Shown piece by piece: positions 48,906 through 61,000 of a stretch of 64,000 nucleotides of DNA; within the stretch, counting starts at the first letter, position 1; each line of letters begins with the position of its first letter. The position numbers were made by a program, and so were the translations under genes. Source of the DNA: Trichostrongylus colubriformis. Lineage: Eukaryota; Nematoda; Chromadorea; Rhabditida; Trichostrongylidae. The notes below the pieces were generated by a model, which was not told where the DNA came from, did not search any database, and saw only the letters and a list, made by a program, of their open reading frames with translations. The DNA is taken from the NCBI GenBank assembly GCA_963978905.1, contig OZ022258.1, forward strand, positions 45,244,591 to 45,308,590, in the 5' to 3' direction.

Positions 48906-49510
48906 TGTTTAGCCGAGTCCCAGCAAAGGTGACCACAATGTAGGTGTTGCAAGGGGAGGGGTGAAGCATTGGATTGAACACTCTGTCCCTGCTTTCAGAA
49001 GTGCAGGGGGAGTTGCTCGAATCTTCAATTGATAGTCGCTTTAACCAAAACGGCAGAAAGCGATGAGCGTCCATATTGCAGGGGATATCCACAAGTATTA
49101 GCCCTCAACGCGCAAACTTGGGTGCTGCGCGACTCCTCGGAGCAGCCATGCGCGAGCGCATTTTCCACTCATTCTCTTCCACTGATTGAAGGAGTTGCAG
49201 GCTTAAGCCCTTACTCATCCGTCATATTCACCAGATCTAGCGCTAACTAAGCCCCAATTTCCCAAACATCTGGACAACTCTTCAAGCAGCAGTGTGTTCA
49301 AAAAGAATGATGATCTGAAGTAGACTTTTTTTTGATTTTGCACTACATAATTAATCAGCTGTCACAAAATGAGAAAGGCAAATATCTACGATATCGCCGA
49401 AAGTGTAACGGATCAAGTGATGCTTCTCCTGTCAGAAAAGATGCAGTCTCAGCCGAGTTTTGATCTCCCGAAGTTGAATTTGCGAAAACTGGCCAAAACT
49501 TTCCTTGCAA
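48906..49510. repeat. diverged copy of sequence at 35540-35600 and 37030-37420
   Basis: Blocks shared with 37030-37420 include AGCCATGCGCGA, TTCCCAAACATCTGGACA and AGAAAAGATGCAGT. GGTGAAGCATTGGA is shared with about 35567. The order differs from that expected from the tandem duplication alone, so it may be an older dispersed repeat. Non-coding as far as I can see. Confidence 0.45.
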
Positions 49511-49518
49511 CCTAATAC

Positions 49519-50375
49519 GAAAGTTTTTTTTCGTTTTTTGAAGCAATTCATTTTTACACTTTATTACAAAAAACAGAGCATACCATGAAACAGGGTAATC
49601 ACCATCTTGTTCTACCACCCTTCGCCACCTTTCAGGCAAATTTGCTATGCCATCCGCATGGAACTGTTCTGGCTTTGATTTGTAGAAGTTGCACAACACC
49701 GTTCCATGTCATCTTCATTATCGAAGGTTTTTCTTTGAATGGTGTTGGAATGGGAAAGGAAAAGGTGCTAATCCGGTGGAGCAAAATCAGGGCTACACGG
49801 TGGATGGGGCAGCACTTTCCATCCAAGCTCGAGAATTTTTTGGCGAGTTGCTTCTGCTATATGTGGGCGAGCACTGTCGTGTACGAAAAGAATCGTGTCA
49901 TAGTTTGGACGTTTCTCTGTGATTTTCGCGACCAGAATATACGGCTGCTGACAGTATAGGTCTGCTGTTTGTATAGTGTTGCAACCAGCACCCGCAATCG
50001 TTCGTTGTCAACCTCCGATGGGGTCCGGACAGGTCAGAATCTTTGACGTGGTAGTCGCTTTCTCAAGAGCGTTTGAACCAAAGTTGTGCCACAAGTTCAG
50101 ACATTGAAACCCCTGCGAATGCAGCGTTTATACGAAGACTGGATTCGGTAGCTGGATATTTGAAATCATATAGTAGAAGTAGAGTGCCCCGAAAGTACTC
50201 CTTTGATATTTATATTTTGTGAAAAAGGTTATCCGGGAGATGAAAAACAATAATACCTATAGATGCGTGTGAACTTGTACTACCTGTGTATATACAGAAG
50301 AAGTTGCTGGAAAGCGGCTTGGCGGGAAAAAACCACGTTTTTAAAAAACGAAAGAGCTTTCCCGACGACCTAATA
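49519..50375 (-). mobile_element. deleted mariner element, minus strand
   Basis: The 5' tip (minus strand, at 50375) is TTAGGTCGTCGGGAAAGCTC. The 3' tip near 49519 (AAAAAACGAAAAAAAACTTTC) has decayed. On the minus strand, a helix-turn-helix remnant near 50010-50060 (ending with an SEVDNERLRVLVA segment) is followed by a catalytic part with HPPYS and DYHLF-like motifs near 49780-49850. The tail, open at 49355-49699, reads FHADGIANLPERWRRVVEQDG. About 0.86 kb remains, so central coding sequence has been lost. Confidence 0.75.
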
Positions 50376-52000
50376 TTATACATTTTACTCTGAACTGCTT
50401 TAGAAGATGGCCAGGAGCATTCCTACTGCACCTACAAGCCGTTTTTCAATTTTTTATTTTACTACTGTCACTATTATTAAAATTTATTTATTTTTCGCCT
50501 ATATTCGAGTCACTTCTATTGACTACTAGATTTTCGGTCTCCTCGAATTTTCTAGGTCTTTAGGTGGGTGAGAAATTTTCTGCTTACGCCGTATTTCCCA
50601 TGCTTTCTGTCTATTGATTGCTTACCCTTTTGAAAACAAAATAGAGGAAGTAAAACAAAAATAATGAAATACAAACTTCGTAAAAGCGCGTGAGGTTGCG
50701 TATACTTTGCCCTGACTTGAATTGTAACCCACAATTCATCTGCAGACGGCTGACTGCTACATGGCAGGCACGTTTTCTCAGCAGCAGTGAGGAAGCGTTC
50801 ATACTTGGTGATCCCGTTGATGAACGCTACTTTCCCGCAACAGAGGCTCTGAGATAAGTGGGTTACCCCCACTCAATGTCATTAACAACACCGCGGAGGA
50901 ACAAATTTCGCCTACGGCACTCGCTTGTAGTTCGGCTATTGCACACATGACGCCTTGCCAAGACGTCGAGTTTAAACGCATTGGGTATTTTCCTTCAAGG
51001 TATTTTTTCATACTTCTTCGCTTTTTCTCTCTTTGATTGCTTTACTTGTATGTTCCTATTTGCTATTGCATTTGTTTAAAATCATCGTGGAAGAAATCAA
51101 TTTTGCCGTCTCTGTTCGCCGCCGGCAGACAACTCGGCCACTGAAGCGTGCATTTCGAGGTGTGCGCATTAGGATCGCAATAGCGCTCCCAAGACGCGCT
51201 TTTTACTGTTTACATAGCTACGCATTATCTCTTCTAGGCTCAAATGTTCATTTACAGAGAATAGTGCTTACAAATACGCTTTCCTCTCTTGCCCCCATCT
51301 CCTTCCCGGTGCTTTTACTTCGCTCAGACCCAAGCTCAACGCGTGTCTTGTGGTGAGATCCGCGCTGCGGATGCGTTGCGTCAACCGCAACCGCTGAGTA
51401 TGAATGTGGCCTAATGTAACTCACCTCTCTGGTATATTATGAATTCTTGACAGCGGTACGGAACCCCTTGTACCCATGATCATCTCGCACCCTTTCCTTT
51501 CCTATATGGCACGTACTGTCACATAGCGGTTGCTGGTTTCTTTTCATACTGTGATGCTTAAAATTCAGGCTTTTAAGTTGGATCATCCGTCATAAATTAA
51601 AGGAGCATCCAACTTGTATGTTCCCTTAATTCAATGAAAGATCAAATATCAAATGCTGTCTGCTTACATTCCGTACAGAAACAGGATTTTTTGTCCTTGT
51701 AAAGAAAAAAATTTATTCCAGCATAAATATTCTACAAAAATGCACAAAATTTGCAAAAATGGCATAGAGTGGCAAGAGATCGACAGCTATGGCAACCCGT
51801 TTAAATGTATTCATATTTGCACAGAAGAAGGATGAATACCCGTGAAAACGATAGCAAGCGATTAACATTTGGCTCGTAACAGATGAAGAACACAACGATG
51901 AAGAAAACAGTGAAATGAGTATGATTGCGCAGGGAAGGGCGAGCAGAAGAAAGTGTGTAAAAGAGAGCGCTAAATTATCCTTAGATGAGCGTAGGCAGGT
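50376..52000. other. intergenic, old repeats only
   Basis: It holds diverged blocks shared with 20900-21490 and, inverted, with 46640-46720 (GAGATAATGCGTAGC region at about 51190-51250). The tip CAACCGCTGAGTATGAATGTGG near 51400 resembles family C ends. Frames of up to about 110 codons here have no motif. This is the 3' flank of the receptor gene. Confidence 0.4.
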
Positions 52001-55000
52001 TCAAACGAGAACCTGCTTTTGAAGAAAAGCTTTTTGAAGACCGCTTCGACCATTTTTGCCCATAAGTATCGATTTAAATGCACGACGAAATTCGGTATTG
52101 AAAATTGTGTAGATAATCGGATTCATGAAAGAGTTCATGTAGCCAATCCATGTACAGTAGAAGAACAAATCGAAGCCAACCTGAAAATTACGCCGTTGAT
52201 AGCGCAACGACGGATTTTTCGAAAAATCGTGGGGTCTCAGATAGTACTGATAGTGACTGTGGACCAGAACACTCAAACAAGGTCAGACCTAAGGAGCTTA
52301 CAATGGTCATGCCCCAAGGTACGCGCGTTAATCACAATTGATTCAGCATTACTTTTGTTATGAGCGGTTACCCAATTTGGGTGTACTGGCCCGAGCCATA
52401 CTCAGCCGCGAGTTCAAAGGAATCGTCCAGGAAAAATGAGTTTTTGTCGTATCTATATAGTTATGTTGTATTTGCCTAATAAGGGCCGCATGCGAAGTTC
52501 ACGCGGAAAACTGAGAGTTCGGCTAAGTTGTAGCTCCCCAAATTCTCAGTCGGGTGGGCGAGCCTCCGAGTATTGGCCCCGTCGTTCCCCGAGGTTGGGA
52601 ATAAGGAATGGAACTGTTAAAGAATTTTCTGTTCCTAGAATGCGTATCCAACCGCGGCGGACGTCGGGGTGGACACTTGCTAGGAGGCACCGCCCATCCT
52701 GCCAAGACTTTGTGGTGCTGTTTCTTAGATTCATTCAAATTTTTTCGCGTGAAACTTTCCATGCGATCCACATTAGGTGAATACAACATAAATATGTATA
52801 TGGGTATCAACAGAACTCATTTTTCCGTGGAGGATTCCTTTGAATTTTCTAAGGATATCGGGCCAACTCAACAAATCAGCTAAAAATTGATAATGAAACC
52901 GGAGGTTTACCTGGCAGAACTCTTTTTTTAGCAGAATACAAACTGCATTCACGATGTTGATGAAGAAAAAGGGAACCCAGCAGATCAGAAACACTCCGAC
53001 AACAACGCCAAGTGTTTTGGTGGCACGTTTTTCTTTACGTTGTGACTTGGACACCTGCAAACATGGAACGTTTTGCACACGTAATGGCACATAATACTTG
53101 AAAAAAAGTACGCCAAAATTGGGGTAAGAAAGCCTCCACACATATGGACCCCTTGGACTAGTTGTCCAGTTGCGAACACACACCCCCCATCTAACCACAC
53201 GTGGTCTAACAGCTACAAGCAGTGGATTGTATTCACTTCAGCTCACCCCATCTTGGGATTTCCAACTGTGAAGAGAAAATACAAACTGAAATTTTTTTAT
53301 ACAAACTGAAATTTTTTCATAACATTGTATGCGCATCGAAGACACCAAAGCAAAGTGGATTATTCAAAACTAAACAATTTATTCTCGAGAATTAACTTAA
53401 AAATTCACCTTCCGTTTGAGACTTTGTTCGTGTTTCATAGTTTTCTTAGCGATTTTGTTGGCTATTCCGTTCTTCACGCTCTTCAACGATGGCGCCACTG
53501 ATTCGTTAGACTTCATTCTGCTAACACGCTTCTTCTCCTCGGCCTCCTTTACTAAGATCTCTGGAAGAAGGAAAAAGCTACCAATAAAAAATTGAGAAAC
53601 ACCTTGAACGATTCATTCTGAATAATAGTAAATTTTCAAGACGCGACTGTACCATCTTTTTCCGAGTATGATCGTAGAAAAATGAAAAAAAATCAGTAAA
53701 AGTGGGCTCGTCATAGAGAAAACAGACCTGGCAACGGAGATTTCGTCAAAATGCACACAGAAAGTGGTTTGTTCTCTTCATCTGCGTCTGGTACTGCATC
53801 ATCATCGCCATCATCTTTCAAATGAGAGTCGGCCACTGCTGTCTCCGACATCTCACGGACCATCGTATGAAACTTCACTTTTTGCTGAAAATCAGTACCT
53901 TCTGTTTGCTCCCTTTTCTTTTATTTCTTCAGTTCGTAGTTGTACACGGAAGCATTTGGTTGATGCCAAATTCGAAAACCCATCAAAGCTTGGATCATAA
54001 AAAATTGCTAAAGTTTTTTGGAATGGGAAATACACTCATGACACCACTAAATTCGACTTTTATTGATGTGAAAGTTAAACTCAACGAAAAAGTCGACCGG
54101 CGTTTACATCTCAGATATTATGAAATCGGAGAAATCAGTTCGAAATTTTAATTTCGAGGTTTGAAATCATGATGACTTAAAATTACCGCCAGCATTAAAA
54201 AAATAGAAAATCAGCAAAAATTAAGAATGGTCGTGGAAGATTGAGAAATATGCCAACCTGTGAATCGGTCGGTGTAACGACAGCTGGAGAAGATTCAGCA
54301 GTGATACCGCTGTCTTCTGGCATTTCCAGAAGATCACCACCTGAGAAGCATCAATCAGAGGATTGCTAGATGAGAAGAAGTGAAGGCTTCACATACTGTT
54401 GGCAGTGGTGCTTCGACTGCACAATGGCATATCGGCTTGGAACGGCGTGATGTGTTCCGCATGGGCTTCTTCCTGTGGAGATTCCACCAGAGGATTCGCT
54501 AGAATCATCTGAATGGATTAAAATTAATTATTTGTAAGACGGATTGGTTGCTGAGTAAACTGCCTGAGTAGAGCAGCACATTGACATAATCACCAGAAAA
54601 TGATAAAACTTCCTGGAATGGGAAACACACTCATGACAGCATAATACTCAACTTTTTATCGATATGAAATCGAAACTCATTGAAAAAGTCGGTTGGCGTT
54701 ACACCTCAGATATTATGGAAACCGGAAAAACACAGTTCGAAAATATTAATTTTAAAGTTTGAGTAGATGAGATTACTCAAAGAAGTAAAGTGTCCAGAGA
54801 CGATCCTCCCTAATTGAAATGCAGATGAGCCCCACCTACACCTATCTCCGCTACGCATATGTACGAAGGTTATATTTTGCAGTATTACTTCTTCTCCCTT
54901 ACTGTTTATGAGGGAAATATTCCAATTATATTCTCACCGTCTCAGGGCCCGGCGAACGATCGTAGTTGCTTTTTCGGAAGATCCTTGGGCTGCGTCTGGA

Positions 55001-58000
55001 GATTTGTCGTAGAATCGTCGGGAAAATCGCTTCGCTACTTCGACGATGCCTGAAGACTCACTGTTGTTTTGCGGGAATTACAGGAGAGGAGAATTGTTAG
55101 TAACAAGCGCAAAAACCCTTCAAGTTATGAAAATGGATTGCGAAGCATCAAGCGACAGTGGGGTATGCAGAAAGACGACATGCACAATCAAATAACTAAA
55201 TGGCTAGAGAGAAGATAAATAATGAAGCCTTAATTCTGAGACCACATTACATGAATATTGAGCGCACGGTAGCGCGGCGACGTGTATCCGATACGCATAC
55301 TTGTAGCCACACGTTTTAGGTCGCGTTCATACTTTGCTGTGCTGGCAGCAGGGCATGGCTGTGTGTCTCTGCGCTCCATCTGTGTCATCCTGTCCCCTTG
55401 CCTGAGTCGCCTCTGGACCTCCCCCGTACCACTCTGTCTCGCGGCCTTTGAACACAGCCGCGCCCTGCCGCCGCAAAGTATGAACGCGATTTTACAACTA
55501 GAAACGCATCGATCACGTGACCGCGTGTCTTTTTTTCATGCGCTGCGGTCTCGCAGTGGTTAATAGTAGTGACAACAAGCAATTGAAGCCAATAGGTCCT
55601 ACAGCGAACAAAGGCAGCCTTCAAAAATATCAAAATTACTCACTTCGGTGAATTATCTGGTGCAATATGTACATGTTTCGATTTTTCTCGAAACGTGTGT
55701 GGTCTACAAAACGCTCACAATTCCATTGGTAATGTTACTGTGCATAAAACCTTGCAGGAAGGCTATCCGAGAAACTCGTCGCGACTGGATACGTCGACGG
55801 GGACAAGAGAGCAGGCCCAATTCCAGCCTTTCTCACACGGACGTATCCAGTCAATGAGTTTCACGGTGGACATCCCCACCCTGCCTTCTTGAAGAAAGGT
55901 CTCACCTGGATTTTGTGCGTCTGCTTATGTGGGACTCTCCTGATGAGTTTTGCGAAAGGGTCGAATCAAAGCCTCCGGACGATTTCCTGAAAGAATCATT
56001 TGATAATTCCAGTTTAAAAATGAACCCGTAAAACAGAAAAACGGCTCAGGAGAGATATTGTATATCTACTCATCATTACGTTGAACACGCAAATATCTGA
56101 TTTAAGGCTATAGGAATATTTAACATTAGGCTAGGTGTACTAATTAATCGTGATAATTAATTTCTAAGTTTTATAATTTGACATCGATAAGTGCCTCTGA
56201 AGCGTTTGTTTATTATTATCATGTATTTTAGTCTTGTAAGCAAAACCAGTTAATGATCAAACCTGGAGTTCGCATACCCTTCTGAGGCGAAGTCATTAGT
56301 GACGACGTGATCGTTGTCCGAGAGGGAATCCATGCTCGATCTAGGAGTAGCTGATACAGCTAGCTCATTTTCTTCTGAAAAATTCAATATTTTCTTTTAT
56401 ATAACTCCTAAGTTCGGAGCTTGCTGTTAGGCTCGTAGAGCTCACGAGGAGAGGATACCAGGACGAAGTTACCATTTGCAATGAGACACACATCACTCAA
56501 CGTGCTTTTGGATGTTGATTTCAAAATGTGTAATTAAAATCTGCCAAACGATTCTCTGAGTGGGGTTATGGAGGTTTTGCTGAGTAAATAATACTATTAC
56601 GCGAGTCCTGAGGCCTGTACCACACAACTCGAAATCAGTGTGATTTTCGTGTTCAGGTGATCAAATTACCCCATGGGACAAGTTTTCAGCCAATTCGAGC
56701 ATTTGGGCGAATTTCGGAAAATTACATTAAACAAAGGAGAAGTCCCTTGACCTTTGCCGAGCAACTATCCTTATTTGGTGCATTCAGTGTGATAGACATT
56801 TGTAATGAGTATGTTTAGGTTATTATTGTAATGGTTGCAGGAGTTTTTTTTGTATAAGTTTTGAAAAATACTACTTAATCCATGGTCACCCTATTTCTAC
56901 GAAGTTGGGTCCAAGACTCGCTTTGTTGGGATTTTTTGCAAATATGAAAATAAGGGCAATTGGACCCCCTGAGCGCAAATATCGTACAGTCCTTTTCCCA
57001 ATGCCTGGCAGGGCGAGACCTACGGACTTGGATGTACGTGTATCGATCTCTCTCACCCCGCCACACACTCTCATCTCGCCACGTACTCTCACTCTCGCCA
57101 CTCACCCAAGTCCATAGGCCACGCCCTGCCAGGTGTCGGGAAAAGGATTGTAATTGTTTTCTGCAACACCGCCAAATTCGTGCACCATGGAAGTCTGCTT
57201 ATATAAACAAGCTGGATCACACGAGTTCTCTCCGATCCTGCAGAAGGGATAAAGGGATGCGCGGAAGGCGGATGTAACGGTTATTGTAAATAACAACACC
57301 CTTGGGGATGTTTCTCACATATAAAAAAAGAAATTCTTATGAAAAGGGAACGAAGTGGTTTCATGGGTAGCCCACGCCACGTCTTCAACTGTGCCATGCT
57401 GTAGCACGATATGAACTTCCATTTTATACTTCGCTTCGGAGGGCGTGGTCTACGGACATGGGGAGTGGCGGGGGTGAGTGTGCGTGGCAAGTGTGAGGGT
57501 GTGTGGCGGAGTGAGAGAGTTTGATACACTCTCACCCAAGTCCGTAGGACACGCCCTATCAGGCGCTGCGAAATGGACTGTACTTATCTGCGACGTGGAC
57601 GAGGAACACGCTTATAAATATGAAACCGGCGCATCCGGAAAGTCTGCCATAACTTTATTTAGAGAATCGTCTGGCAGATTTTGTATACAGATTCGAGATC
57701 AGCGTTCAAAAGCTCGTCAAATACTATTTGTCTCATTGCAAATGGCCACTTTGAACTGATCTCCTTGTTGTCAGTGCAGTTGTGTGCAGAATCGGCTGAA
57801 GACATCCACTATTACTGTACACTCGAATCTATCACATTGCATCTCATCAACAAACATCCGTTCAGGCTTAGGTCGTTTACATATTTTGTGACATCGGCGC
57901 CGAAACGGTATCATTACAACCCGCTTTATTTATTGCGCCCGGTCAAACCATATTATGGTATGATGACCGTAGTGAAGAGCACACGCGAATCTTAAGGGAA

Positions 58001-61000
58001 AGCCCGCGTCAATCTTGCCACAGTCTGGCATATGCCAGGTTTCCGGCCAAAATTTTCGTCCTGTCACAGATTCGTGTGAGCACACGCCACGATCATCATG
58101 CTGTAGCATGGTTCGTTCGAGCATTACAGTCAGTGCGCGTCTTGCCGCCGTCGCCGAAGGTGCCGAAAATATGAAAGCGGCCTTACTGCTCTGGCGCGAT
58201 TTTGACCTGGATCGTACCTTGTAACTGAGGGATTTGGTAACGTATGAGCCACCACAGGACATGATGCCCCTATAGTTTTATCTACATTGATTTCTCTGCG
58301 CTTCCCTTTCTCTATATACCTGTGATCTTCAATAAAAGCCAACCTTAGGCTAACTCGTCGGATCTGATTTTTGTCATATGTAGATATTGAGAGCATTCGT
58401 AGCCTTACTTTCGCCAACTTTTTTTTTCAGGGAAAAGTTTTATCAAAAATTGTATCGCATACGATTGAAGAGCTCGCGCTTTTCGTGCTAAACAAGGACT
58501 GAGACAAAAACGACTCGAGCGGGATCGTGTTTAAAAGAAGAGTGCCGAGGGACGTGTCGCTGCACCCTTTGCGTGGCTATATTACTTATAGCTTATCCAC
58601 CATGTCGCGAAGATTCAGCTCCACTAAGACGGAAGCAACCAGGCTCAAATGCTAAACCGAGTGTTCAAGGAAACTTTTCGAGTAACGTGACCCTCGCTCG
58701 ACGCTTCCCACGTCACCACCTATTACCATACTCTGAGAAAGAGCGCATTAATTGACAATCTAAGCATTGCTACCTAAGCATCGATGAACCTTTTTTTGAA
58801 TCGGCGCATGGGTCCGAAATTTCCTCAAAAAAGGGTGATTGCTGAGTAATGGGAAAATTTTCAAAATACGACTCCGTACATTGGAATCTAAAAAATGACT
58901 ACCCTTGAGGATTCTCCGACGCATAACCCTGCGTACGACCCCTGCAGCCTCGGAAACAGCCCCGAAAAACTGCATCGACAAGCTATTTTTAAGCGCTCCC
59001 CGGAAGACTGATCTAATGCTTTTCGCAGGCTTCTTCTGTGTTTCACAGGCGTTCCATACCCTCAGCAGCACAAAAACTTGTCGAGCGAGATTCCAGTCCC
59101 ATATGGGCCTTGCCTTTTGCCTTTGATTTATGTGTGCTCCCAAAATACCCCTTGTGCACTTGTGTGAAGCTAATGAGCGTACATATCCACTGACGGACTC
59201 ATTTATCCCGGAAACAGCGGCGAAATCGAGTAGTAAATAAAAGTGCGCAATCCCTTTTGGTCGGAAAATACCCTGAGAAAGGGACTACTCGATTCTGAAT
59301 TGAGAGCCGCTAAATTTGATTAGCAAGCCAACGAGTAAACAAGCCGTTTAGTTATTCAAAAAGAGAAAACAATTCGTTGACGAGCGGATGACGGATAGCG
59401 GACTTCGTTGGCCAGCCAGAGTAAAGACTAAAATTCCACCTGTCGGCGGTCAAACCGATCAAAATCGTGCCACCCTTAGGTTCCTATGGTGGCGCATATC
59501 ACATGCTAACACAAGCACACCTACATGCAACATAGATAGTGTCATGCGATTAGAAACAGTGAAAGGATTCCCAGACCGTATCCTTACACCCACATGCGCA
59601 CCCATACGGGGGTGCCACACAGGTGTCAGGGGACGGCGGGCGTGGTGAACATTCACAGACGAGTTGGCGAACAGGGAAAACACACGTACGTAAAGAGAGG
59701 CTAGGTCGAGGAGCGAGCAACGAGAGCAGAAGAGTCGCGGCTGGTGGCGTGGCACCTGGGCCACCCATCACCGCCGACTCGTCGTCGTCGTCACCTGCTG
59801 CTTCCAACGCGGCACGATGTCGTTCGAATTGTCGCATGTGCTGCGTCATCGACGGCAAGGCCATCATCATCACGTTCATCACTGAAAGCACACACTTGCA
59901 CCCATGCGCCGGCGTGTAGCCGGGCGCAAGGTTCCTTGGCGCCATGAACGCCAAAGTCAGACGCTTATCCAGATAGGGTTAGAGCGCAGTGATTGGCAGA
60001 AATGCTTTGGTCTCAACGAAATCCAATGGATTAATACAAAAGTGCAAAAGAGAAAAATCTGTCAGTAATGCCTTTGAATCGCGTAACTTGCATTTTATAC
60101 GCGACGCATATGCGTCGCATAAGCCTTAGTAGAACGCAGTGCATACAAGGGGACCTACGTGGTTTTAATAACACGTAAATATCCTAGAAAGTCTGACTTT
60201 AGTGTCTTGGGCAAGGTACAAAGGAATTCGGTTGGCTGGAATAAAATACAGCAAACGCAAAATAAGCTTCAAAGACAACACAATATGAGGGAAAAGCACC
60301 AAAAAATGGATTCGGGAAAGAAATAAAAAAAAAGCACTGAAGACAAAGCATTATAAAAGGGCAGCAACAATTTGTGTATGTAGCGGGGAAAAGAAAGGTG
60401 GGGTAAGAATGCATGAAGAGAGAATTAATGCAGGGAAGGATTCACACCAACTGCAATCCAGAAAAATTAACGGAAGGGGGTACAATAATAGGAAGAAATG
60501 GCTATACCTGGACCAGCGACTATTCGACCAGCTTCCTCGCCTTCATCACTGCTTGTCGTACGCGCTGTTGAGCTAAAATTTGATATTTTCTGGTCGCTAT
60601 GTTCGTAAGGGCACAGCTCCTTCACGGCGAGATCCCTACAATGTACCGTTTCATCATTTCGCAATTGGCATAAGTGGTACAGTGGCAAGCGGCGCTTGAT
60701 GCCACTTGTGCGATCTACACGATCAAATCCTGACTATGCTCATTAAACACCTCTATGTACATAGGTGTACGGAGCGTGTGTCATTAGGACAGTACTTCGC
60801 AACTCGCCGCGCGGTGTGGAATGCAATGCATACGAGCTAGGATCACGGTATGTTCTTAGGTCCTGGGCGGATACGCTATTCTTTCCTTAGGAGAGAAGCA
60901 AGACACCGTATTCGCTTCAGGACCCACCTACACACGGAGCTTATGGCTGTGTACAGTGAGGCTGCGTTCATAGTTTGCGCCGGCAGGACGTGGATGCGTT